Below are positions 49,165 to 61,852 of a stretch of DNA of 64,000 bases, in pieces (position 1 is the first letter of the stretch; the number at the start of each line of letters is the position of its first letter). Source of the stretch: Puffinus mauretanicus. Its lineage: Eukaryota > Chordata > Aves > Procellariiformes > Procellariidae. The translations under genes were made by a program, and so were the position numbers. The stretch lies in assembly GCA_023333565.1 (NCBI GenBank), contig JAJKFH010001977.1:267647-331646 (forward strand), written 5' to 3'. The notes under the pieces were generated by a model that worked only from the letters and a program-made list of their open reading frames with translations, ran no database searches and was not told the DNA's origin.

Positions 49165-49510
49165 AATACGGCTCTAGGCGCCGGGCCCGGCCTCTGCCTG
49201 CGCCGTGCTCGCGCTGCCGCCCACCCCGCGGGCTGGGCCCGGCCCGCCGCCCGCCTCCCTCAGGGGCCGTGGGATGGCGCCGCCCGCGCCGCCGCCCGCG
49301 CGCCCCCCAACATGGCGCAGCGACACCGCACAGCTGAACTGTCAGACAGGTGCTGTGAGGAAACGGGGAAAACCAACGTTTCCTACAGCCGCTTTAATGC
49401 CAGAAAGCGCAGCCGGACTGCGCACCGTGCTCTCTCGGCGCGTTCTGTGAAGCAGGGGGTTAAGATGAGGGACGTGAGGTGGGAGGCCAGGCCCCGGGAG
49501 CTGCAGGCTG
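49165..49510. promoter_or_regulatory. CpG island, probable promoter and first exon
   Basis: The base composition changes abruptly to very GC-rich, with CpG at full density (about eleven CpGs in 49201-49260 alone), while nearly all other DNA in the window is CpG-depleted. Such islands in vertebrates are usually unmethylated promoters. A CCAACATGGCG motif at 49307-49317 matches the YY1-type element found at transcription starts of housekeeping genes. No TATA box is evident. On the plus strand the motif's ATG opens a short frame. On the minus strand the same motif contains an ATG followed by 16 Ala/Arg/Gly-rich codons and a stop. Neither product is recognisable, so direction is not settled. It may drive a gene with coding exons outside the window or a long non-coding RNA. 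Confidence 0.75.
49307..49317. promoter_or_regulatory. YY1-type promoter motif
   Basis: CCAACATGGCG matches the AANATGGCG consensus of YY1 in the plus direction and CGCCATGTTGG in the minus direction. YY1 sites at this kind of position help set the start site in TATA-less CpG-island promoters. Confidence 0.55.
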
Positions 49511-49578
49511 GGCAAGGGGTTGTACTTCCTGCTTACCTTTCCCTGTTTGTAAACCTGAGCCCCTAATTGGGACACGCC

Positions 49579-49610
<32 letters not shown>
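49579..49610. repeat. T18/A14 homopolymer palindrome
   Basis: Eighteen T are directly followed by fourteen A, giving a self-complementary sequence just downstream of the CpG island. It can extrude as a hairpin and is prone to slippage, cloning loss and assembly error. The 142-codon minus-strand frame across it is an artefact of the homopolymers. Confidence 0.9.
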
Positions 49611-50499
49611 GGTGCAAGGTATGTCTTGAGAACTTTACATGAAAAACAACACGAAAGTGCAAGATGATTCCCCTTCCCAAGTTTAACTTGTGTATCCAAG
49701 AGGTTGTGGGGGATAATTCAGCATTTTCTGTTACTGCTGCTCTCGACCATCCTTTCATCCTCATTAGCAAGCTTTGGTCGGAAGACAGATGCTTGCATTC
49801 CTCAGAAAATGCTGTAATTTGTGATCATCAAAAAAATCTTTTTAACCTATTAAGTAGTAAATAGTGTTTAAAGTAGCTTTAATTTGTAGTAAATATTTGA
49901 AATTTAACAAATGTTAAGGAGTGGTAAAATGTTTTACTTGTTAATATTTAACAATCTAATTTATATTTTAATTCACTAATTCTGAATCCTTGTGTTATTA
50001 ATTATGATTATTTAAATAAAACAAATGTTCAGGAAAACCTCAGGGCAGGTTTTTGCAGCTTGCTCTGTAATCCCGAGGCTGCTTGGATTGAAACACGCAC
50101 AATAGAGTCAAAAGCTATTTTAATTTGATCTGCAGGATTAATTCTCTGAAAGAGACACCCCAGTCAGCACACGCGTTAGAGATGGTGCTCTCCTCCTGTA
50201 ACCCAGTGCATTCTCTCTCTCAGCAACCAGGTTTAGAGAAACCTTGTGACAGTATTATAAATAACAGTGGTCGGGAGGGGGCAGGTACCTCCATGCCTTG
50301 TCCTAGCAGTTTTGCCATGTGTCAGTGTTTTCCTGGGGAAGAACAACAGTTTGTGCCTCCAGTGAGAGCTCCTGGCCAAGCTCTGGCAGGAGATGGGGTG
50401 GAGAATGCAAACAGCAATGTATTGCAGCAAAAAACCAATTAGAAACTCCTGGGAAAAGCAAGGAGCAAAATCATGCCCTAAGCCTCCAAGATGAGGGAT

Positions 50500-50525
50500 A
50501 AAAAAAAAAAAAAAAAAAAATTTTT
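50500..50525. repeat. A21/T5 homopolymer run
   Basis: Twenty-one A are followed by five T. The tract is a simple repeat. No upstream coding or LINE tail was found that would make it a retrocopy tail. Confidence 0.9.
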
Positions 50526-53500
50526 GAGTGACTGTGTAGAATGTGCCATGGTTCTGGAAAGCATTGGAGGAAACAGCTTTACAAGTATAAAGTGAGCAGA
50601 TTTGCTTACTGACAGTTTTGTTTTAATACGCTATGCTCAGCATTGCCAAATTTTCTCTGTTGAAAACGTTATGCTGTACTAGTGTATTACAATGCATCAT
50701 AGCTTAAATGATGGAAGGGTCCTTTGGTGTTCTTCGCCTCTTTATTCCAAAGAGAAGATAGGGCAATGCTGTTTGCAGAGCTTTGACTGATTTGGGATCC
50801 TTTCTATTGCTGTGCTAGGGAGGACTAGTCTCTAATGCTTTGCTACCTCTCAGGTGAGATAATATCTGTAGCACTCCAACAGAGAAAGGGAAATGTGAAA
50901 GCCTGTGATCCATAAGGACCTTGGAAGTGTGTATGTTTGATTTCTTTTTCATTTTCAATTGTTCTGTCCTGTGCACACTCCCCCCTTGCCCTATGTTTTT
51001 TGTGTCTATCAAGTTCGGGTCTGTTTTCCATATCCCCATTTCTTTTTCGTTTGTACTGGACATACTTGTTGTACTGATGATTCTCATGCTTAATCTTTGC
51101 TAGTTTATTCTTTCTGGAAGCAGAAATCTGTCCTGAACCTCAACTGATTTTTTTTTACTGTTATTCTAATGGTCTTACAGAGATCTTGAGGTTCTGACTT
51201 ACTATATTCTGCTGAAAGCCTGGCTGCAATATATTTTTCTGCTCCCCCACACCTAGAACTGTGCTGTGGTCATGCTGGCCTCTGTCTCTCTCAGCTGTAC
51301 TGAGTAGCTGAAAGAATTTCCTGGAGACAGCCAGGTTGCAAGCATCCATGCGGAACACCTTTCTGGCAAATTAGATTGTCAGGGACAGAATAAGTTGTGT
51401 GCCACTTCATCTCTGCTAATGAAATATTTCCAAGCCAGTTTTGCTGCTTTTTTAGTAAGTGATTTTAGTCTCTTAATCCAATCCTGTGTTTTAATATTTG
51501 TATTGAAGGTGAACATAGGAACAAAGTTTGCTTGCCCGATTTCTTGCAAGTCTATTTAAAGCCAAAGAAGGTAAAGAATGTGGTTTGGGATGTGAGGGTA
51601 GGTATTTTAGTCTAAAACAGAAAATCCCCCTCCTCCTTACCCCCCTCCGTAGTGTGCATTGTGTAACATAATTCAAATAGTGCCTGTATATTTTGCTACA
51701 ATAGAAAAAAAGATTCCAGTGTGAAACCAGTTTTCTGGAATCTAAATACACTTCCTGTAATGGGAATAGACTTACCGCAACACAAGTTACTCCGAAGAGA
51801 ACGTATGCTATTAGCTAGTTTTAGTGGTCGAATTGCAGTAGACTGACTATATTTCATGTGCAGTGAACTGAGTAATATATTGAAATGGGCATCATGCTTT
51901 GAAAGCTAATTTGGTTCTATAGTAAAATAATTAAAAACAGATATGTTCCACGTGCATCTGGTTTATATGTGCTGTCATATATACATTTTAAAAATGTCTT
52001 TTTTATTTTCTTGTCTTAGCCACACCAATGTAAATGGATTTAGTTCTACTAAAGTTAGTGCAGCTGTATAGAATCTCACTCTTTAGAGGTTCACTGCTGC
52101 ATTTTGGATACTTTCCACTGCACTGCTGACCTCTCTATCTAGAACCCATATAATTTCTGCAGTGTATCAAAGTGGTGGATAAGCCTTTAAAGGCATCATG
52201 TTTATTATAGATGCTCTGAAAATTTTGTCTTTGGAAAGTTTCTGATTAATTTAGATATGGTGGGTTAAAAATACTACTTGCAAACTTTTTGAGTCAACAC
52301 AGCAATAATGATAGTCATTTATGAATATTCAGATGTTAGTGCCATTATGTTATGACTCGAAGAAAAGGAGCATATATTGCTTAGCAAATTTTTAAGTTAT
52401 AATAATTGAAATTTATTTGTAAATATGCAGTTTTCTGACAGCTGTTCAAAGGAACTGAATTAATTTTTATAGCAAAAGCTGTATGTAATGCAGGTGTGTA
52501 ACAAAAGCTCATAGAAAAGTGGTTCCTTATCTACTGAAGCTGATCAAGTCATCTATGAAAATGGCCTGAAACTAAACAGTTATACTCTTTTGGGCAATCC
52601 CGAGCATGTTATCTTCCAAGACTGCTGAGTTGCTTCTGTCATGTAGTTCTAGTTGCTAAATCACAGTTCTTTCATGCATGGATGCTTTGGTAAACCAAAT
52701 CAGAGCTTAAACTGTAACCTTTATGCCATAGTTCAACACTTACATTTGTCTAGAGTAGTTTTTCCTCTCCTAAAACACCGGTTATTCATTCATGTTCAAG
52801 TGATTACCTGGCTTGTCCTTTGGCTCTTCAGAGTATATTCTACAGACAATGCTACCTATCATTGAGAACCTATTGATCACATTTACAGACTACCTTACCC
52901 ACTCTTGAGCTATGTTATTTATTTAAAGTTCAGCTCAGATTCAGTCACCAAAATACATGGCCTAGTTTTCAAAATAGTCTGTTTGGTCTTGGTTTTGTAA
53001 CCTGGAGCCAAGTGTAGTGACAACTCTTATGTGCTGGCACGCAATGTAAGCTTTTAGTAATCCATAGTTCTTTCCCTGATGTGATAGAAAAGAGCGAAAT
53101 AGTTGGGCTTAAGAGTCTGTCTATGTGTATGATGATACTGCATATTGAATTCTTTTGATAATAAACCTTCATTTAGTGTCTAAATGAGCTGCGAATTCTT
53201 TTGAAAATTTGACTGCAGATACTGGTGTTATCTTTAATTAAAGTGTGTAACACTTCCATTGAATTTGCTTCTGATAACTTCCACATTTAGCCAGTAGTGA
53301 ATAATTGACTTGTGACAGAAGAATTCACAATGAATCCTTTGACTATTAAGGAGTATGAAAAAAATAGAGTAGTAAGTTGTAGAATATTGTGGTAAAGTAA
53401 AAGCATGTCATTTCACAAGTAAATGGCTGGATATAGGACAGTTCCTGGCAGTTTTTATCTGGCAGTGGAAGATTGAGAAAATTTGTTCAACAGTCTGCTG

Positions 53501-56500
53501 AAATGACTGGGAGGCTTCTGGTGCACCGGAATTCACAATTTGTTCATCTCAATATAATATTAAAAGCTGAAGCAATCCCTGAGAAGCACATATATGGTTC
53601 ATGGGGTTTTTTTTTGTTTGTTTCTCTCAAGAAATTGAAGTACCAGTCTCTCGCATATGAGGTCCCTTTATGTCACTTAGGTAGATTACATTTTACCATG
53701 ACTGAAATTGTGATATGGACACTAAACAGAGACAAACATCATGCTTAATTTTTTCATTTTTTCAAGACTATTTTTAGTTATCTAATGTGAATAATTTAGT
53801 CTATATATTTGTTCTTTTCAAGTGATGTAGTGATAATCTTACTATGTGTTTTGAAGAGAGGACTAAGGCTTTCTCTTCAGAAGTACTTAAATGTTTACTG
53901 CCTATTTTCCTGTTTACTCAGTGTCGCTTAAGCTCCCTTTTATTGCCCATCCTGAAGTGACTTGCCTTGGAAAGTCTTTAGCAGAGCAATGACACTTATA
54001 TGCAGTTGGTCCTGTCATCCCTGTACTGTTTGTCCGCCAAGACTGCCAGGTAGAACCATTTTTCTACAAAACAATTGAGAAATGTTATCTATATAAAGAA
54101 TATAGCTCATTGTGTAGGAGTTGGGAAATCATTTGTATTTGCAATCCGTAGACTAACGATACTACTTTAAATATTCGTGCTTTAGGAAGAAATTGCATAT
54201 AAATCTAAAAAAATCTGTGTCCCTCAGAAACATGAAATGAATTAGGAGAGGGTCTAACTGTATATAACCATTTGCTGTGCAGATAGATATTCAATTCTAA
54301 TTATAAAATATTAGCTTAATCCTGTGCAGATCAGATTCAGCGGTCAATTTCCATAGTACATGACTAGAAAAAAATTCAGCAAAGCTATACAAATCAGCTT
54401 TCTTTTATGGTAAGTAGTTTTCTGCGACTTTAGGTAAAAATCCATTAAATTAATTCTGGATTTTTAAGTAGCAGTGTGGCTAACAGTTTTTCACCAGCAA
54501 AGTTTGACAAGGTTTGGTATAAAATTTGTCCTCAATCTTTATCATGTAGGTACACAGTGATGTTAGAAGTTTTTTCGTTGGTCTAGAGTGTCCTTGGTCT
54601 AGGAGATCACAGACTTTATACTAATATAAAAAGTAATTAAATATATATTATATAGCATATTTTTAATAGCAACTGTAATGGTAGATGGCAAAACAGCCTG
54701 AATTTTTTATCCATGTCTGCTTTTCTTTTTCCCAAATGAAAAAGCAAGACCTTGTAAAGCATTTCTTCTTGAAAAACAGTGACAGATTCTATAATGCAGA
54801 TAAAATGTTTACACAATATGACTTGCTTGTCAAACGCGCAGGCATTTATGAAAAGTCAGAATGTTAAGATCTGTGTTGCCCCGGGTCTAAATCTTCTTAA
54901 TAATTTTCTTCAACTTTTTCCCTTTTAGAAGCCCACCTGATGGCTATAAAGAGCTATTTTCTTTCCTTGATTCTTAAGGAGTATTCATCATGCCTTGCAT
55001 ATTTCTGTTTACTGCCATACCAGGCATATTTTTTTGTCTAGAGGAAAGCCGTATGTTCCTTGTTTGTTTAGCTCTTATGTAAATATCAGAAAAATGGTTT
55101 AAATGTTGCCTTCCACATTCTTACACTCTTGAATTAAGGTTTACATTAGCTCACTAAATAATGAAGAGCTTAAGACAAAATTTTCCTCCATGGATTCGTC
55201 CCAGAATAATTTTATGTAGTTTAGTCTGTGTGCAGTCTTAGTACGGTGGATTTGGCTGAGATGAGGCTCCTGGGAAAACCTGTACTTCAGGACATTCTTT
55301 GGAATGCTTAAAGTGATAGTGCCACAGAGACAAGTATTATTCAGTCATGGTATAAGGTACTACTCTTTATAAAGAGGACAGAATCTGACCTTCACTAGAA
55401 AGATTTGAAAAGAGACATCCTTTTCTCAGTTACTTCCTGGTGGTAGAAGTCTTAGCTTTGTCAGGTGCTTGGTTCCTGCAAGCGACTTCTACATCATCTG
55501 GTACCATAAAAATTAATGGGAATTATGTCTCCACTGTAGAAGGTCTATTAGATTCTTCCTGTCTATGTCATGTGGAAGCACAGTTACTGTGGAAGAAATG
55601 CTATAATTTTTTTAAATAGACTTTGAACTATATTTTCTATATGAATTACAGTTTTCTACAGTAATTTCTATAAAATTCTATTGATTTACTTCCTCTTCTT
55701 TAAGATCCTTTAAAAAAAAAATCCTCCAGTCTTTTCCTGGCCGATGGGAATAAAAAATATACTTGCATTCAAATGAAAAAGACTACTGCTTATTTTGTTA
55801 AAAATGTTTTAATCTATAGTCTGCTTTTCTCAAATAGGTGACAAAGGCCAGTCTTTACAGGCTAAAAGGCTTTTCTTAGAAAGTCTAGGTGGCTACTGTA
55901 GTTGTAGATATTTCAATATGAGGATCATTTACAAGCCAGAAGTGAACCAGTCTATACAGGAGACAGAATTCCCATTCTGCCATTTACAGGTAATCTTCTG
56001 TGGTTGTCATTCTGTGGAAAACTGTAGGCTTTTTAGCAGTAAACTACATATATGTCAGTACTCTCTATTCAGTTTTTATCTTCATTACAAGTATCCAAAT
56101 TGCTTTGCCACCCACCCTTTTTCCAGAAGAGTAGAGAGGCATAAAGAAGTGCTTTCTTTATGTTCTTTTATACTTTCTTCTTTCCTTCCCCCTGACCTCA
56201 GATCTGTTCCCAGGAGAAGGGAAAAATCATCCAAAATGCAAGTTAGTTCTCCCCTGAAAAGGGTATGCTGAAATTCATGACCATCAGATGAGGTCAATTT
56301 AAAAAGGAACCCCCTAATGTGGAATGAATAAAGTGCTTACATACTTTCACTTTTATTCTAGCTTGTTCACATAACTGTACAAAGAAATAATCTCAAAAAA
56401 TAATGGTCCAACGCATGGGAACAATGCGTTCCCAGTACCTGTTGAATGATGAGACTTATTTCCATGTGATTTTTCAGCACCATTCAATAAACAGGACTTT

Positions 56501-59500
56501 ATAGCGCATAGAGAGCAACCTGGTCCCCTAAATTAAATTTCACAGAAATAACTAATGAAGACCTCAGTCTTCGTCTGTGCTAACAGTAACTGAAAGAACA
56601 GCCAGAATTATATGCATGGAAGATTTAAGTATATTTTATACACCTTTTCTAGGGAGAAGTATGAAGTCTTTTTATGATGATATTTTTCCTAATTTTCATA
56701 AGTTCTTTTAAAGGGTTTTCTATATTGAAGGGAATTACATATTCAGGTCCTGATAATCTAATTTACTGTGCACCAAAAGACTTCTGCAACTACAGAAAAC
56801 CAGTGACTTTAACTGGGCACTATGTGGGTATACTGATCTGCCAAATTATTATCAAGTCTTGCTTTCATGAGACTCAATCTGACTTGGAGGTGGTTTGGTT
56901 TTTTTTTGTTTGTTTTTAAAAAAAGATGGTTATTTTTGTAGCGTAATAAATAATTTACCATTCTATGAATTCGGAATAAATCTGTTGAAGATTATGGGAT
57001 TTTTACAGTTAAAATTATTGAAGGAATTGAGTCCTGAGAACTTGCGTGCAAAAACTGGATACTGAAGTCATTACAACACAGCTGGCTGAGGATATGAAAT
57101 GATTTTCATTCTGAAATAAGTAATAGCACAAAAGGAAGCTAAAGCTAAAAGGTAACAGCCAAGAAATTAATGAATAGAACCTGAAGTTCAGCTATGTTGT
57201 ATTTTTCCTTTAATGCATCAGTATGTAGCTCCTTTTCATTTAACAGATAAATATGCAGGAGGAGAAATACTTTGGAATCTAGCTCACAGTAGAGACTTTT
57301 CATTCTTCGTATACTATACTGTTGCACCTTCCAATATTTGTCTCATTTCAGCAGTCCTCAGAAAGCCCGCACAGTCAAAAGTCAAAAGGTGAAATTGTTC
57401 ATGACTTTTCTGTTGGTTATTAAAAGTTTCTTCTAGTACAAAAAGTATGTAATTGTTCTTTTGGAGAGGTCTTTTTCTTTCTTTGCTTGCATGATAATAG
57501 TCAGTCATCACAAATTGTAGCCAGAAACATTTTCACTAGCACTATACCAGTTAATGCAACAAAACCCCCCTGTGTTTATGGAGCAATTATTGGATGCTTT
57601 TTCCCCTTATAGCCCAGAGTTCTAGGCAGCAAGGTAAATAAAAAAATCTGATTGCATGAAGGATTCATCGTGTTAGTCGGATTCTCAGCAAGTGTTTTCT
57701 AGGTAGACAAAGGGTTTGCATTCTGTTAACAGAGAGTATGAAAAAAAAATTAAGTATTGCTTTGCAATAACTATATAGAAGCACAGCAGTGAATCCTTTG
57801 GTTTGATTTCATAGTAGCTGCTTGGTCTGTTCCTTGAAATGCCATGTAGTTGGTAGTTGCATGTTTTTTCAGCTTAGTTACTAACTGTACTTAATGGGTT
57901 CAAAGTCGTTTTGTGATCTTACTCATCAGTGTTCTTACTTACACCTAAATAGGTAGCAGATTTTACTTGTGTATTGAATCATAAATATGCTTCTTTCAGT
58001 TGTTGTCTTTACATTGTTCCATTAATTTAGGTGTGTGCTTGTTTTAATATACATGTGTCTGTCCCACTTCCAATCTCAGATGCTATTTTTACATGAGATT
58101 GAGAACTGCAGTGTGTTACTGTTGCCTCTTCTGACTTTCACTGTAGATTTAATTTATATTACTTTGTCAAACAGAGGCTGAATAATTTCACAGATATCCT
58201 CTAAAAAGCTTTAATTGGTGGAAATATCTGTTAATATAGTTGATTAGCACTAGAGTGTCCCCGATATGTGACTTTATAAGACAGCAAGACTAACAGGAGC
58301 TATTTTTGTGACAATGATATACTTGCTGTCAACTCTTCCTACATTTATCAGCAGAATGCTTCCAGCAAGTGATGTAACTTACCCATTGCAATTGATTATA
58401 CCTTTAAAAATAATTAGCAAATAAAATTTTCAGTGGTTTTCAGTTGAAAGCACCTATGGCCAGCTCCTGTGAGGTCTTGCATCTCCTACTGATGTAAAGG
58501 GATATTGTAGAAGTTATTTCCTACACAGGGATTAGCTCGTATTCCATAATTGTGCTACTGATTTCTGATTTAGGTGAAAAAAATAGTCCTTGATGTATCT
58601 GTGTATCAACCTCCTGCTCTGACAAAGAAGTATGTGTAGTCCAGCTTTTCTGACTTCTCACAGAGCCCCAGTCTTCATTTCTGTGTTATTGTGAATGAGT
58701 CATTATTTTTCATGAAATAAGAAATAGAATGTGAAGTAAGATTACAGCCTTTTATGGTGCTCAAGATGCTGAATTTGAAAGATTTGTACCCCTGTGGAAA
58801 AGAACATTGATCCCAGAATATCAGGGAAGTGCAGGAGGAAAAAAACTCCTTTACACATAATTTTACATTGAAATTGTCTATGCTTAATTTGAATGCATTT
58901 TTATGTTTTGTACTAGCTAGTTCTTTCCTTATCTAGTTCTATCTGCCTGCTGCTGTTATGGTAAATAATGTAGTCATTTGCTGGCTACAGCTCTGAAGGG
59001 CAGAGCCAGACTTTTGAGTTTTGTTATTTAATTATTTTGCAACAAGTTATACTAAGTATAGACAGAAGCAGCAGTAGAATTTACCAGAGCTTATAAGAGG
59101 AATGGAATCTTGTACAGAAGGTATAATACAACAAATATTTAAATTTTATGTAAATGATAATTTTGATTGTAGGAATTGTCTAATAATAATGTTTAGTGAG
59201 TAGTTTCTTGTCAACATGGTTAAGCAAAAGTTAAAAATTGTCTGCTCAACAAAAATAATTCAGTGGGCTTTTAAAAAAAAAAAGTCCCTTACATAATTTA
59301 CACAAGTTGGTCAGGTAAAAAATTCAGTTGTTTTCTTTCTTAAAGAATAATTTTGTCAAAATGTCTTTCAGAAGCCTAACCATTTTGTGATTATTTTAAA
59401 ACTATTCACATACAAAGTATTTTACTTAAATCCACCTTTAAAATTAGATCTTGTGTTAAACTAAACTTTTACTTCATATTTACATCATCTATTTCACTTC

Positions 59501-60652
59501 TAGAAATTTTTATGTTGCAGTAAACTTCAGGATGTCAATTTCCTATCTTCCTGAAATCAACTTGGAAGTGTTAGAATTTCCTTAAGGACAGAAATACTGG
59601 GGTTTAAAACAAGATTTTCTTATCCCTATGTGCATTTCTTTCATGCATGGGGTATTATGTGATGAAGTAAAATGATAAAAGTTTATGGGAAATTTAACCC
59701 AAATTTTACCATTCTAAAAGTAAGGTTTAAACATGAGCATTTTTACTATTGTGTATATTTGTACATCTCCAATTCAAATAGAGGTTATGAACTTTTATAA
59801 ACCCATCTGCAGCCACTTATGACACATTTGACTTTTTAAGTTCTCATTGTAGTGTTGCTCAAACTGTTTCATTCCAATATTTCACTCTTAAAATCTACTA
59901 ATTTTGTAGTACTTAGATGTGAAAATTCAAATGCCCAAGATAACTTTTAAACATATTAAGAAAACCCTTAATAAAATAAAATGCTGTAATGTAGTTCTAG
60001 AAAATTACACTACTGTGGTTTTTACATTATAACATAATAAGCCTTTCGAGATAGTCTGAATTCTGTTGCTGGAGAGAGAAGAAAAAAAAAATCCCAGCAA
60101 ATGTGAGCTGGTTTTGAAGACAAAGGTCTTTTGATAGAAAATTCTGGTGGGTATAGAATGATAAATTATTTCAGTCTGTCTCCTGATATATGCATATCTC
60201 CAGTTCTACAGAAAAATCTTGACTCTAAGGAACAGGCAGGCAAACCTCAGTATTTGAAGTATAGGGAAGAAACAGGAATAGCTGAATGTTGATTTGTAAT
60301 GCTTGTTATGCACTCCTGATATGCTTGCCCTAAAGCTAAAGCAAACTTCCACTGACACTAATAATATTTGGTCAGTAATAGTCTACAAGATATAAAGATG
60401 CTGAGTACAAGACATCGTTGTTTACTGTTCTTTAAATTGGTTCATGGTGTTATGCAGACCTGGTACTTTTTAAAGGGCTTTTGTTGTGCAAATAGCATAA
60501 TTAAAGCCATTAACATCTTTCAGAGGTACAAATAGCTGATTTTTCAGAAAATAGCAAATTGTTGTGAATGTATTTCATGACAAATATATTCTTTTTCTAA
60601 ACTGGATCTACAGCTTACCAGAAAGTGAGGTGAATTTTCCAGGAATATATTT

Positions 60653-60732
60653 AAAAACAAAAACAAAAACCCCACCAAAAAAAACCCCAAAAACCCAAAC
60701 AAACAGACCCAGAAACAAAACCAAAAAAACCC
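60653..60732. repeat. A/C-rich low-complexity tract
   Basis: About 80 bases are made almost only of A runs punctuated by C, CC or CCCC. The strand bias is complete (almost no G or T), so the other strand is a polypyrimidine-like G/T tract. It is the longest of several similar tracts in the window. Frames across it (lysine, asparagine, threonine, proline rich) are not genes. Confidence 0.9.
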
Positions 60733-61765
60733 TTTGTCTTCCCTCCACAGGAATTAATTTATCCATATTATGGATTTTTACAAATTGGTATCCCTGCATG
60801 CTCAGCGTTCAGTGTGTTCTTGTTCTTAATGCATTATAGATACAATTAGTGTCTTTTATTGGGGAAGAATGTAGGAGAAATTTTTCTTAAACTTGGTGCT
60901 GTCCAGCTGAGGAACTTGTTTCAGTGACATCCAGTTGTTTTGCTCTTCTTGACTTGTTCTTCTTTTTTAATGAAGAAATTTAATATAATCAGATGTCTTA
61001 AAATGTAATTGACAGTACTTCAAGAACATAGACTTGTTACTTTTTGTCATAAACTTGGCTGGATCAAAAACTATCATTTGGGATTACTAGAGTATGAAAC
61101 AACATGGAAATGTGAATAGCAGAATGATTAAGTTGTCTCCTGTGCCAGGCAATAATATTGTTTTTGGGGTTTTTTTTATATGTATACTGCTCCTGAAGCA
61201 TTTTATTCTGTCAAGGTTTTTGAAAAGTACAACATTTTGAAAATACTGGTACCCCAGCAAATGAAAAGATTTAAGAATATTTGTTTATATAAGCTCTGGA
61301 GAAGATGTTTGTTCCAAAGCAGCTGTGCTGCTCTTGTTCTCTTCTGTGAAAAGAGCTGTGATACTTCTAAGATTTCTCTCTGGTAAACCATAATAATCTT
61401 GTAAAAGCTGCAGATGTATAATTGATATGCTTGGATAAGTAACTATGAATGTCCTCTTCGATAACAGAGGTGTGAACAATAATTGACAAAATGGTCATTT
61501 GTTTTTTCAGTTTGAAGTAACAATAGCAGCTGAGAAAGGTGTCCAAGGGGCTTTCAGAATTGCCTGTGGCATGGGATAGAACCTGAGTAAAAGCGCTTTT
61601 CTCAAGCAAGAGTCTGCTACCTAGTCAGATTTTCAGAAAGACTTTTGAAGCATTGGTAATATTTTCAGATTTTCTTAACATGCCTGCAGAGAATGACAAT
61701 TTTGATTTGTATTCTTTTGTTTTAATATTGCTTGCAGCTGCACCCTGAACAATTACCTTTGTTAG

Positions 61766-61852
61766 GTGTTTAAACTGCAAAAAAAGCAGCTGCAGCAGCA
61801 GCAGCAGCCCCAAGCCATTCGGCTATGGGAGGAAGGAAGGTCGAGAAAGTGA
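61766..61852 (+). other. Candidate terminal coding exon with a CAG repeat, unidentified
   Basis: An acceptor-like sequence (AATTACCTTTGTTAG, AG at 61764-61765) is followed by 28 open codons and a TGA stop at 61850-61852. The peptide starts VFKLQKKQLQQQQQ and continues PQAIRLWEEGRSRK. The glutamines come from a CAG run at 61793-61807. A mix of Q-rich and charged residues with moderate GC content differs from the AT-rich junk frames nearby. The following 500 bases (61853-62380) are also less AT-rich and could be a 3' untranslated region. No partner exon is identified and I do not know the protein, so this may be coincidence with a CAG microsatellite. Confidence 0.2.
61787..61807. repeat. Short CAG trinucleotide repeat
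   Basis: CAGCTG is followed by five uninterrupted CAG units. The repeat is short but in a class that often varies in length. In the reverse direction it gives a run of leucine codons preceded by no ATG, so the signal-peptide-like minus-strand frame is not a gene. Confidence 0.9.

Larger units (their letters stand above)
49611..61765. other. 12-kb AT-rich non-coding stretch, possible first intron
   Basis: No supportable coding exon, RNA gene or repeat of recognisable family was found in about 12 kb. Frames such as 50125-50442 and 55918-56271 lack splice context and family features. The stretch holds two simple-sequence tracts, listed separately. If the CpG island is transcribed rightward, this would be intronic; otherwise it is intergenic. 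Few young repeats here, as is common in bird introns and deserts. Confidence 0.5.

Noticed and set aside
49342..49770. 142-codon minus-strand frame over the CpG-island edge
   Set aside because: It reads through the T18/A14 homopolymers as phenylalanine and lysine runs and has no family resemblance.
50125..50442. 105-codon plus-strand frame downstream of the CpG island
   Set aside because: It has no recognisable domain and no convincing splice signals; base composition explains its length.
55918..56271. 117-codon plus-strand frame
   Set aside because: No recognisable motif, no strong acceptor or donor, and an open antisense frame over the same bases.
56409..56443. Small hairpins around AACGCATGGGAACAATGCGTT
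   Set aside because: Stems of six to seven bases occur often by chance; no terminator or RNA gene context in a vertebrate.
61625..61813. Minus-strand frame starting with a leucine run like a signal peptide
   Set aside because: The leucines are the reverse reading of the CAG repeat, and the frame starts at TTG with no in-frame ATG nearby.
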